Assembly (NCBI GenBank): GCA_013695905.1
Contig: JACCZQ010000343.1
Location: 1 to 5,310 of the forward strand
Source: Chthoniobacterales bacterium
GTDB taxonomy: Bacteria; Verrucomicrobiota; Verrucomicrobiia; Chthoniobacterales; UBA10450
Direction: 5' to 3'
Length of the DNA: 5,310 nt
Below the pieces are notes generated by a model. It had not been told where the DNA came from. It saw nothing but the letters and a program-made list of their open reading frames with translations, and did no database searches. Numbering within the stretch: position 1 is the stretch's first letter; each line of letters starts with the position of its first letter. A program made the position numbers and the translations under genes. Shown here one piece after another: positions 1-5,093 of this stretch.

Positions 1-1
1 C

Positions 2-307
2 ACGCATTCGATTTCGGCGGGTTTGGATTATCCGGCGATCGGGCCGGAGCACGCGTTTCTTCGCGAGAGCGGCCGAGTGCGCTATGCATCGGTGACCGAT
101 GAAGAGGCGCTGCGGGCGTTTCATACGTTGTGCCGGCTGGAGGGAATCATCCCCGCGCTGGAATCAGCACACGCGGTCGCTTACGCGCTGCGGATCGCGC
201 GGCGACGACCGAAGACCGACGCGATCGTGGTGAACCTCTCTGGCCGCGGCGACAAGGATCTCGGCTCCGTCGTTGAAGCGATGGGCAGCAACGGGAGCAA
301 GCGGTGA
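2..307 (+). CDS. trpB: Tryptophan synthase beta chain, C-terminal part (5' end outside window)
   Basis: This is the last ~101 residues of the PLP-dependent beta subunit, which condenses indole (channelled from TrpA) with L-serine to give L-tryptophan in the cytoplasm. The frame is open from the first bases and reads [20 protein letters not shown], a signature of the beta chain. It is followed by [12 protein letters not shown], whose Glu corresponds to the catalytic-site Glu350 of the Salmonella enzyme. Near the end comes LSGRGDKD, whose Ser corresponds to Ser377, which contacts the PLP ring nitrogen. The C-terminus ([12 protein letters not shown]) is of normal length. The stop TGA overlaps the GTG start of trpA in a GTGA junction, the usual sign of translational coupling of the two subunits. 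About three quarters of the protein lies upstream of the window. The assignment is very secure. Confidence 0.97.
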   Translation, partial: THSISAGLDYPAIGPEHAFLRESGRVRYASVTDEEALRAFHTLCRLEGIIPALESAHAVAYALRIARRRPKTDAIVVNLSGRGDKDLGSVVEAMGSNGSKR

Positions 308-1119
308 CGCCGCTCGCCCGCGCCTTCGAAAACCTGCAGCGTGAGAACCGCTGTGGCTTTATTCCTTTCCTCGTCGCCGGAGATCCCGACCTGCAGACGA
401 CGCCGGAGTTGATCGCTGCGTTAACGCGCAGCGGAGCCACTGCTATCGAGGTGGGGGTGCCATTTAGCGACCCCACGGCGGACGGCTCTGTGATCCAGCG
501 CGCGGCGCAGAGGGCGCTAAACCGCGCCACAACACTCGCCGCGATTTTCCAGATGCTGCACCAGCTCCGCAGCACGAACGAAACGCCGCTGGTGCTCTTC
601 AGCTACTACAATCCCATTCTGCAGTTCGGCTTGCGGAAGTTTGCTGATGACGCCGCACGTTGTGGAGTAGGTGGCGTTCTCGTCACGGATTTGCCGCCAG
701 AAGCTGCCGAGCCGCTGCGGGCGTTGCTCTCCGAACGTGCCATCGACCTGATCTTCCTTGTGGCGCCGACGACTTCCGACGCGCGGCTGCAGCAGATTGC
801 GAAGCTTGCCTCCGGGTTCATCTACGCGATCGCACGCACCGGAGTGACAGGCACGCACCGCGAGCTCGTCGACGAATCGGCGACCCTCGTGCAGCGCATC
901 CGCAGTGTATCTACCTTGCCCGTCGCCGTCGGCTTCGGCATCACGAAACGCGCGCAGGTGAAAACCGTCTGCGCGTATGCTGACGCCGCTGTGGTCGGTT
1001 CACGGCTCGTCGCCGAGATCGAAGAAGCAACTGCATCCGCGAAGTGGCGCCGCGCGGAACTCATCGAGCGGGTGGAACGCTGCGCGCGCCAGTTCGGCAG
1101 CGTCAGAAGATCATTATGA
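304..1119 (+). CDS. trpA: Tryptophan synthase alpha chain
   Basis: 271 residues, the normal length for TrpA, a TIM-barrel enzyme that cleaves indole-3-glycerol phosphate to indole and glyceraldehyde 3-phosphate and passes indole to TrpB. The two catalytic acids fall at the canonical positions: Glu49 in [10 protein letters not shown] and Asp60 in TADG. Tyr174 in [12 protein letters not shown] corresponds to Salmonella Tyr175, and GVTG is the phosphate-side loop. PVAVGFGI (about residues 206-213) and AAVVGSRLV (about 228-236) are the late barrel strands that also bind phosphate. The GTG start is supported by its four-base overlap with the trpB stop and by a GGGAG Shine-Dalgarno-like stretch at 293-297, six bases upstream. 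No earlier start is needed. The gene ends in a TGA about 18 bp before a palindromic repeat. Identification is secure. Confidence 0.98.
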   Translation: MTPLARAFENLQRENRCGFIPFLVAGDPDLQTTPELIAALTRSGATAIEVGVPFSDPTADGSVIQRAAQRALNRATTLAAIFQMLHQLRSTNETPLVLFSYYNPILQFGLRKFADDAARCGVGGVLVTDLPPEAAEPLRALLSERAIDLIFLVAPTTSDARLQQIAKLASGFIYAIARTGVTGTHRELVDESATLVQRIRSVSTLPVAVGFGITKRAQVKTVCAYADAAVVGSRLVAEIEEATASAKWRRAELIERVERCARQFGSVRRSL

Positions 1120-1136
1120 CCACAACCAAGAGCACC

Positions 1137-1255
1137 TGTCATTCCGAGCGAAGTCGAGGAATCGCTTACTGTTTCTGCTACCCAGCGCGTCCTGGCAGGC
1201 AGCAACGAGAGATGTCTCCCGCCGCGGCGGGTGAACTGTTTCGCTCGACATGACA
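1137..1255. repeat. Interspersed palindromic repeat (MITE/REP-like) between trpA and kynU
   Basis: The ends are imperfect inverted repeats: TGTCATTCCGAGCG at 1137-1150 and the complement of CGCTCGACATGACA at 1242-1255 match at 12 of 14 positions. Inside are a GAGATGTCTC hairpin (1209-1218) and a perfect 14-bp palindrome CCCGCCGCGGCGGG (1218-1231). The left half, 1138-1169, recurs at 2662-2693 (27 of 32 identical), so this is a family and not unique sequence. From memory, intergenic repeats beginning CATTCCGAGC and continuing AGTCGAGGAATC are widespread in several soil phyla. It carries no coding signature and may form a folded transcript that separates trpBA from kynU. Confidence 0.7.
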
Positions 1256-1281
1256 CAAACGCGGACGCAGACCTGAACGAC

Positions 1282-2574
1282 ATGGACCAGCACCCCTCGC
1301 GAGAATTCGCCCACCAACTTGACGCCGCGGATGAGTTGTCGCACTTCCGCGACCGCTTCTTTGTTCCACCGGGCCAGATTTATCTCGACGGCAACTCGCT
1401 CGGACTGATGTCGCGCGACGCCGAGCGCACGCTGCTCGACGTGGTGGAGAAGTGGAGAACCACCGGCATCGGCGGCTGGCTCGCGGGCGATTCGCCGTGG
1501 TTCACGATGGCGGAGACGCTCGCTGCGCGCGTCGCGAAACTCGTCGGCGCCCAACCCGACGAGGTGGCGATCGCCAACTCGATGACGATCAACCTGCATC
1601 AGCTGCTCGCCACGTTGTACCAGCCGCACGATCAGCGGACGAAGGTCCTGATCGATGCCCACAGTTTTCCAACCGATCGCTACGCGCTCCGCAGTCACCT
1701 GCAGCTGCGCGGGCTCGATCCCGATGAGCACATTGTCATCGTGCCGGCCGGGAATTCGCGGTTCCTCGACGAAGACAAGATCGTGGAGGCGCTCGCGAAT
1801 CCCGAACTGCAGATGGCGCTCTTCCCGTCGGTGGTTTACACGACCGGGCAATTGCTCGACCTGGAGCGGCTCTGCCGCGCGGCGCGCGAGAATGGTGTCA
1901 TCATCGGTCTCGACATGTCGCATTCGGTCGGTGTGATGCCGCACGCGCTCGACGATTGGGGCGCGGATTTCGCGGGATGGGGGCACTACAAGTGGCTCAA
2001 CTCCGGCCCGGGTTCCGTGGCCGGGCTTTACCTGAACCGGCGCCACTTCGACGCCGAAGGAATGGTGCACGCGGGTCTCGCCGGCTGGTGGAGCGTGCAC
2101 AAGGAAAGCATGTTCGAGATGTCGGACGAGTTCTTCCCCGGCCTCGGCGCGTCGGCGCTGCAGATCGGCACGCCGGCGGTTCTCAGCATGGCGCCGATCG
2201 ATGGCGCATTGCGGCCGATCGAGGAGGCGGGGCTGAAGGCGATCCGCGCCAAGTCGGTGGAGATGACGGAGTTCATCATCGCTTTCGCCGACGACGAACT
2301 GCAGGAGCTGGGATTCAGCGTCGGCACACCGCGAGAGGCACAGCGACGCGGCGGCCACGTCTCGCTGCAGCATGAGCGGGCGCAGCCGATGTCGCTCGCA
2401 CTGCGGGCGCGCGGTGTCATTCCCGATTTCCGCAAGCCGGACGTGCTGCGGTTCGCGCCGTCGCCGCTTTACAACACCTTCGCCGAGCTCGGGGACGCAA
2501 TGGAGCTGCTGAAGGAGATCGCCGCGAACCGGTCGTATGAGGAGTTCTCCACGACCGCTGCGCTTGTGACATAG
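1282..2574 (+). CDS. kynU: Kynureninase
   Basis: PLP-dependent fold-type I hydrolase that cleaves L-kynurenine to anthranilate plus alanine, or 3-hydroxykynurenine to 3-hydroxyanthranilate plus alanine. From the ATG at 1282 it is 430 residues, a usual family length. Seen in order: YLDGNSLGL (34-42), the N-terminal family signature; FPTD (129-132), whose Asp matches Asp132 of the Pseudomonas enzyme; DMSHSVG (211-217), with the PLP-contacting Asp211 and His214; and HYKWLNSGPGS (235-245), with Tyr236 and the Schiff-base Lys237. GWW follows further on. An in-frame GTG at 1231 would add 17 residues, but that stretch is the right arm of the upstream repeat, so I prefer 1282. No clear Shine-Dalgarno is visible there. 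The next enzyme of the route, haaO, follows on the same strand after 191 bp, which favours 3-hydroxykynurenine as the relevant substrate; that is inference. Confidence 0.96.
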   Translation: MDQHPSREFAHQLDAADELSHFRDRFFVPPGQIYLDGNSLGLMSRDAERTLLDVVEKWRTTGIGGWLAGDSPWFTMAETLAARVAKLVGAQPDEVAIANSMTINLHQLLATLYQPHDQRTKVLIDAHSFPTDRYALRSHLQLRGLDPDEHIVIVPAGNSRFLDEDKIVEALANPELQMALFPSVVYTTGQLLDLERLCRAARENGVIIGLDMSHSVGVMPHALDDWGADFAGWGHYKWLNSGPGSVAGLYLNRRHFDAEGMVHAGLAGWWSVHKESMFEMSDEFFPGLGASALQIGTPAVLSMAPIDGALRPIEEAGLKAIRAKSVEMTEFIIAFADDELQELGFSVGTPREAQRRGGHVSLQHERAQPMSLALRARGVIPDFRKPDVLRFAPSPLYNTFAELGDAMELLKEIAANRSYEEFSTTAALVT

Positions 2575-2651
2575 CGGAGGGAGGTGCTTCCGCACGTCCG
2601 CGGACTCATGCGTAGACCACGCCAAAGGACATGCAGAAGCATGTCCCTCCG
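2575..2651. repeat. 77-bp imperfect palindrome after kynU (family also at 3380 and 4321)
   Basis: Two 25-base arms, 2575-2599 and 2627-2651, are inverted copies matching at 21 of 25 positions. The right arm by itself forms a perfect 8-bp hairpin, GGACATGC-AGAA-GCATGTCC (2627-2646). The left arm contains GTGC-TTCC-GCAC (2584-2595). It begins directly after the kynU stop codon, so it could end or stabilise the kynU transcript, but there is no T-run typical of an intrinsic terminator. Similar half-elements with the core GGAGGGA then TGCTTC appear after each of the two haaO 3' ends, making this a dispersed REP-like family. Confidence 0.75.
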
Positions 2652-2661
2652 TCACCTCCCT

Positions 2662-2693
2662 TTCATTCCGACCGTAGTGGAGGAATCCCTTAC
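2662..2693. repeat. Second, partial copy of the CATTCCGA repeat
   Basis: 32 bases aligned with 1138-1169 match at 27 positions; shared blocks include CATTCCGA and GAGGAATC. Only the left half of the longer element at 1137-1255 is recognisable here; I see no matching right terminus before haaO. It sits 11 bp after the palindrome at 2575-2651, so two unrelated repeat families are stacked in one gap. Confidence 0.6.
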
Positions 2694-2743
2694 CACCTCC
2701 TCTCCGAAATCCTGCTCGCCCCATCCGCAATTGACGCTGCGGC

Positions 2744-2762
2744 GCGAGGGAAATAACCTCGC
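2744..2762 (+). promoter_or_regulatory. Small hairpin just before the haaO start
   Basis: GCGAGG-GAAATAA-CCTCGC is a perfect 6-bp stem with a 7-base loop, ending three bases before the ATG at 2766. The left arm contains the only purine-rich GAGGG that could serve as ribosome binding site for that ATG. If the hairpin forms in RNA it would hide this site. It could equally be chance in GC-rich DNA; there is no comparative support. Confidence 0.25.
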
Positions 2763-2765
2763 CTT

Positions 2766-3365
2766 ATGGCTAATCTCGCTGAACCCCCGCCAGCCTCCTC
2801 CGCCGCTGCTGCTCCGGATTATTCCACCCGCTCGGTCATGCCGGCGATTAACCTGCCGAAGTGGATCGAGGAGAACCGCCACCTCTTCAAGCCGCCGGTC
2901 AGCAATCGCTACCTCTACGACGGCCGCGATTTTTTCGTGATGGTGATCGTTGGCCCGAACGCGCGAAACGATTTCCACCTCGTCGATTCGGAAGAGTACT
3001 TCTATCAGCTTCAAGGCGACATCAAAGTGCGCATCCGCGAAGGCGATCGGATTGTCGATTATCCGGTGCGGGAAGGGGAGACGTTCTTCATCCCGCCGAA
3101 CGTGGTGCACGCGCCGGTCCGGCCGCCCGACACAATCGGCGTGGTGGTGGAGCGCCGCCGCCCGGCCGGTGAGCGCGAGCACGTCATCTTCTACTGCCCG
3201 AACTGCGAGGCGCTGGTCGAGGACATCGACTTCGATTGCGCCGACATCGTCCAGGCTTTCAGCCAGGCCATGCTCGACTTCTGGGCCGACGACGCCCGCC
3301 GCACCTGCAAAAGCTGCGGCGCAAAGGTTCAGAAGCCGGAGCCGGTGAAGCCGTTCACCGATTGA
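2766..3365 (+). CDS. haaO: 3-hydroxyanthranilate 3,4-dioxygenase
   Basis: Cupin-fold non-haem Fe(II) extradiol dioxygenase (also named nbaC) that opens 3-hydroxyanthranilate to 2-amino-3-carboxymuconate semialdehyde, which cyclises to quinolinate for NAD synthesis. The iron ligands are His71, Glu77 and His115, with the same spacing (6 and 44) as His51/Glu57/His95 of the Cupriavidus metallidurans enzyme. Substrate residues Arg67, Arg119 and Glu129 are also present. The C-terminal rubredoxin-like metal site typical of the bacterial single-cupin type is complete: Cys144-x-x-Cys147 and Cys181-x-x-Cys184. From the ATG at 2766 the protein has 199 residues, about 20-25 more than the family norm. An ATG at 2838 gives 175 residues and starts just before INLPKWIEENRHL, so the true start may be 2838. 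The extra N-terminus is Pro/Ala/Ser rich. The 3' end of the gene is duplicated at 4158-4265. Confidence 0.96.
   Translation: MANLAEPPPASSAAAAPDYSTRSVMPAINLPKWIEENRHLFKPPVSNRYLYDGRDFFVMVIVGPNARNDFHLVDSEEYFYQLQGDIKVRIREGDRIVDYPVREGETFFIPPNVVHAPVRPPDTIGVVVERRRPAGEREHVIFYCPNCEALVEDIDFDCADIVQAFSQAMLDFWADDARRTCKSCGAKVQKPEPVKPFTD
3252..3365 (+). repeat. Direct repeat, left copy: 3' end of haaO
   Basis: This tail of haaO is repeated at 4158-4265 in the same orientation, 906 bp downstream. Bases 3257-3308 are identical to 4163-4214 (52 of 52). The following 48 bases (3309-3356) differ at seven positions, and the left copy has six extra bases (Thr-Asp codons) before its stop. The two copies bracket vapBC exactly. 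Confidence 0.95.
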
Positions 3366-3379
3366 CGGTCGCGCACCTG

Positions 3380-3405
3380 CGGAGGGATCTGCTTCCACCC
3401 GGTCC
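3380..3405. repeat. Half copy of the GGAGGGA..TGCTTC repeat between haaO and vapB
   Basis: CGGAGGGATCTGCTTC (3380-3395) matches the outer and middle part of the palindrome arm at 2575-2599, and the ending GGTCC resembles the arm's end. It begins 14 bp after the haaO stop. Just beyond, CCGGTC (3399-3404) and GACCGG (3416-3421) form a 6-bp inverted repeat. The remainder of the 115-bp gap up to vapB contains no gene. Confidence 0.5.
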
Positions 3406-3466
3406 GGTGAGCAGCGACCGGATTCGCTATCTGCAGAACGACTCGGTATTGCGGCTGAAAATGATC

Positions 3467-3487
3467 GGTATTACCATTGAGTGGTGA
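3467..3487. promoter_or_regulatory. Candidate vapBC operator palindromes at the vapB start
   Basis: GGTA-T-TACC (3467-3475) is a perfect interrupted palindrome. It overlaps a second one, ACCA-TTGAG-TGGT (3473-3485), which covers the GTG start of vapB. RHH antitoxins usually repress their own operon by binding such short palindromes next to the start. Position and symmetry fit, but the sites are short, so this is a candidate only. I could not define a convincing -35/-10 pair. Confidence 0.3.
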
Positions 3488-3726
3488 ACACTATCTCGCT
3501 CAAACTTCCAGATTGGCTGCTCGACCGCCTTGAAGCGGCGGCGCGCGAGCGCGGCACCACCAAGTCATCGCTCGTCCGCGAGTGCCTGGAGCAATCGCTG
3601 GACGCTCGTCCAGCCCGCGGCAAACCCACCTGCTACGATTTGGCCAGCGATCTGGCCGGATCGCTGAAAGGCCTGCCGCGTGACTTGGCGAGCAATCCGA
3701 AATATATGGACGGTTTTGGCCGGTGA
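3481..3726 (+). CDS. vapB: VapB-type antitoxin, ribbon-helix-helix (CopG/Arc family)
   Basis: 81 residues. The N-terminal NTISLKLPDWLLDRL is the beta strand and first helix of an RHH DNA-binding domain; ERGTTKSSLVRECLEQSL (about 23-40) gives the turn and second helix. The C-terminal region, ending DLASNPKYMDGFGR, resembles the toxin-binding tails of RHH antitoxins paired with PIN toxins. A TGA at 3478-3480 closes the frame immediately upstream, so the start must be GTG 3481 or GTG 3484; the second loses only one residue. Ribosome-site support is weak for either. The stop TGA overlaps the vapC GTG start by four bases, so the two should be translated together. Expected role: neutralise VapC and repress the operon. 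The family assignment is firm; the vapB name rests on the neighbouring PIN gene. Confidence 0.87.
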   Translation: MVNTISLKLPDWLLDRLEAAARERGTTKSSLVRECLEQSLDARPARGKPTCYDLASDLAGSLKGLPRDLASNPKYMDGFGR

Positions 3727-4142
3727 AGGGTGCCGTGCTGGTCGATACCGGCCCTTTGGTGGCCTTTCTCGCTGCGGGCTCGGAGCATCACACCTGGATA
3801 TGCGAGCAGTGGAAACGGCTGCAGGCGCCGTTGCTCACCTGCGAGCCGGTTTTGACTGAGGCAGCTTTTTTGCTGAAACGGGAAGGGCGAGAGACCGATC
3901 CGCTCTTCGAGTTGCTGGAGCGGGGAGTATTGCGGGTGGGCTTGGAGATCGAGGATCAACTGGCCGACCTGCGCACGCTGATGCGCCGCTACAGGGATCG
4001 TCCCATGTCGTTAGCCGATGCGTGCCTGGTGCGGCTCAGCGAGATGCACCGCGACGGCACGGTTTTGACGTTGGACTCGGACTTCCGCATCTATCGGCGC
4101 CACGGCAACAAAGTCATCCCTCTGCTGGTACCGGAAATATAA
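3723..4142 (+). CDS. vapC: VapC-type toxin, PIN-domain ribonuclease
   Basis: 139 residues, the usual single-PIN length. The Mg2+-binding acidic residues are all visible: Asp8 in VLVDTGPLVAFL, Glu46 in CEPVLTEAAFLL, Asp99 in MSLADACLVRL, and Asp118 with Asp120 in VLTLDSDFRIYR. VapC proteins are endoribonucleases that cut tRNA or rRNA and arrest growth when the antitoxin decays; the exact target cannot be read from the sequence. The GTG start sits inside the vapB stop (GTGA overlap), the classic coupled arrangement. The frame is intact and all catalytic positions are kept, so the toxin is probably active. Immediately after the TAA stop the same frame continues for 40 codons through a copy of the haaO tail. 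The pair is bracketed by the haaO 3'-end repeat, suggesting it arrived by an integration or recombination event. Confidence 0.92.
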   Translation: MKGAVLVDTGPLVAFLAAGSEHHTWICEQWKRLQAPLLTCEPVLTEAAFLLKREGRETDPLFELLERGVLRVGLEIEDQLADLRTLMRRYRDRPMSLADACLVRLSEMHRDGTVLTLDSDFRIYRRHGNKVIPLLVPEI

Positions 4143-4157
4143 ATCGACAAATGCAGG

Positions 4158-4265
4158 CAGCATTTCAGCCAGGCCATGCTCGACTTCTGGGCCGACGACG
4201 CCCGCCGCACCTGCCAAAGCTGCGGCGCGAAAGTGCAGAAGCCCGAGCCAGTGAAGCCGTTTTGA
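4158..4265 (+). pseudogene. Duplicated 3' end of haaO (C-terminal fragment)
   Basis: Reads QHFSQAMLDFW and then on to CQSCGAKVQKPEPVKPF and TGA, the last ~35 residues of a 3-hydroxyanthranilate dioxygenase. It includes the second Cys-x-x-Cys of the rubredoxin-like site but none of the catalytic cupin. There is no upstream start in this frame: the vapC TAA at 4140-4142 closes it. Compared with the intact gene, 52 bases are identical (4163-4214). Of the seven later differences six are synonymous, and one changes Lys182 to Gln. It ends two codons earlier. A weak further similarity, ATCGAC at 4143-4148 and a TGC at 4152, may show that homology once extended upstream with small deletions. It is the right half of a direct repeat around vapBC and most likely a displaced or inherited gene end. 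Confidence 0.9.
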
Positions 4266-4272
4266 CCTGTAG

Positions 4273-4291
4273 CGGCGGCCTATGACCGCCG
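4273..4291. repeat. GC-rich hairpin repeat after the haaO fragment
   Basis: CGGCGG-CCTATGA-CCGCCG is a perfect 6-bp stem with a 7-base loop, eight bases after the stop of the haaO fragment. No T-run follows, so it is more like a REP-type palindrome than an intrinsic terminator. It may nevertheless mark the end of the former haaO transcript. Confidence 0.45.
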
Positions 4292-4320
4292 ACCTCAGGG
4301 TACTGTTCTGAGTTTCTCCT

Positions 4321-4338
4321 GAGGGCGTGCTTCCGCAC
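4321..4338. repeat. Partial copy of the GGAGGGA..TGCTTC repeat
   Basis: GTGCTTCCGCAC (4327-4338) is identical to 2584-2595 and is preceded in both places by GAGGG, with a one-base length difference between. Each haaO 3' end is thus followed by a member of this family, 14 bp after the first stop and 55 bp after the second. In the rest of the gap up to 4417, GTGGG/CCCAC and CGGTGC-GGG-GCACCG (4392-4406) can form hairpins; I see no gene. Confidence 0.45.
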
Positions 4339-4417
4339 ATCGAAGTTCGATAACCCGGAGTCGCAGTGGGCGCAGCACCCACGGTTGAACCCGGTGCGGG
4401 GCACCGTAACCTGATCC

Positions 4418-4638
4418 TTGACGGCGGCGCAGATCATCGAGGAAATCCGGAGCTTACCGCCAGACGAGCAGGCGGGGGTTGTGCGCCTCGTCTACGACTC
4501 GACGCGGAGCGAAGGCTCAGCGGCCAGGAATTGTCGGCGTTGGCTGAGCGCTACGTCAGCGCGACTGATCGTATCGAAGCGGCAATCGCCCGCGAAGAGA
4601 TTATTCGCGGCTTCTACGGCGCGAGGCACGATGGCTAA
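4418..4638 (+). pseudogene. Antitoxin-like small gene broken by a one-base frameshift
   Basis: From TTG 4418 the frame reads MTAAQIIEEIRSLPPDEQAG and on to VVRLVY (ending near 4494). It then loses sense, while the neighbouring frame continues smoothly as LDAERRLSGQELSALAERYV to IIRGFYG and stops at TAA 4636-4638. Adding one base, for example a C after TAC near 4494, joins them as VYRLDAERRLSG in a single ~73-residue reading frame. The whole resembles, from memory, small antitoxin-type proteins of bacterial addiction modules, with an N-terminal IIEEI..LPP..EQ helix and a RGFYG end. I give no family name because I cannot verify it. Either the gene is inactivated, or the frameshift is a sequencing or assembly error. 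A short ORF starts inside its last eight bases, as a partner toxin would. Confidence 0.55.
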
Positions 4639-4720
4639 CGTCTGGGCCGACGAATTTCCACGACGGGTTTCGGCTTGCCTGCGCGCCCTTGATTGCGTTC
4701 CAGTCCACTATGCCCGCTGA
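4631..4720 (+). pseudogene. Possible remnant of a partner gene (29 codons)
   Basis: ATG at 4631 overlaps the stop of the broken antitoxin-like gene (ATGGCTAA), the coupled geometry expected of an antitoxin-toxin pair. It encodes only MANVWADEFPRRVSACLRAL plus nine residues before TGA 4718-4720. That is too short for any toxin family I can name, and the downstream sequence in this frame gives no continuation I recognise. It is either a truncated toxin gene or a chance short ORF; the overlap is the only argument for it. Confidence 0.22.
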
Positions 4721-4832
4721 GCGTAACCGACCGAAGCGCGAGAACTTCAATCAACACGCACGCCCCCCTACGGTTTGCCTCTCCAGAACTTCGATATCGC
4801 GGTGGGGTTATGCGGACGCTAAAGTCAGCAGG

Positions 4833-5093
4833 ATGATGAAGCAGACTCTTTACACGCTGGCGATCGGGCACCTCGACGGCCCAGCGGCCGAGATCTTCCC
4901 AACGGAGCGTGCCGCGTTGGAGCGCCGCCTCCAATTGGCAGAGGTAAGCGATGCTCAGCGAGAGCACATACTCCAGACCTTCGATAGCGGTGACGCCAAC
5001 ATGTATGATGCGGCGCTCAACCAGCTCGAGTCTGAAGTGACGGTGGTCTGTCTTATTGAACGACACGTCGCCGATGGGAGCATGTCAGATTAG
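4833..5093 (+). CDS. Unrecognised small protein (86 residues)
   Basis: I do not recognise a family. The reading frame is open further upstream (to 4689), but that part is compositionally odd and rich in Arg/Pro. The ATG-ATG at 4833/4836 begins a protein-like sequence, MMKQTLYTLAIGHLDGPAAE, followed by an alternating charged/hydrophobic stretch (ERAALERRLQLAEVSDAQRE, about 29-48) likely to be helical. It ends ...ERHVADGSMSD. It has no membrane segment or signal peptide and no metal-binding motif. No good Shine-Dalgarno precedes the start. A reverse-strand ORF overlaps it, but its composition looks like a shadow. It may be a small regulatory or hypothetical gene of the accessory region, or not expressed. 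Confidence 0.42.
   Translation: MMKQTLYTLAIGHLDGPAAEIFPTERAALERRLQLAEVSDAQREHILQTFDSGDANMYDAALNQLESEVTVVCLIERHVADGSMSD

Noticed and set aside
1231..1281. Upstream GTG start for kynU adding 17 residues
   Set aside because: These codons fall in the right end of the intergenic palindromic repeat, and the extra residues are unlike kynureninase N-termini.
2575..2651. CRISPR or integron attC site
   Set aside because: There is no regularly spaced repeat-spacer pattern, and no integrase or attC-type core sites; relatives of the arms are scattered singly after genes.
1114..2730. Very long reverse-strand open frame (538 codons)
   Set aside because: It lies antisense to kynU, whose catalytic motifs are complete. 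Its translation is rich in Arg/His/Val with no domain, the usual result of GC-rich codon bias on the opposite strand.
2652..3398. Reverse-strand 248-codon frame over haaO
   Set aside because: Antisense shadow of a gene with all iron ligands and cysteines in place on the + strand.
4158..4265. A second complete dioxygenase gene
   Set aside because: Only the C-terminal ~35 residues are present; the cupin core is absent and the frame is closed by the vapC stop.
4273..4291. Intrinsic terminator
   Set aside because: The stem is good but no run of T follows, so I list it as a hairpin repeat.
4635..5066. Reverse-strand 143-codon frame
   Set aside because: No recognisable motif; composition and overlap suggest a shadow of the + strand frame at 4833-5093, though neither is proven.
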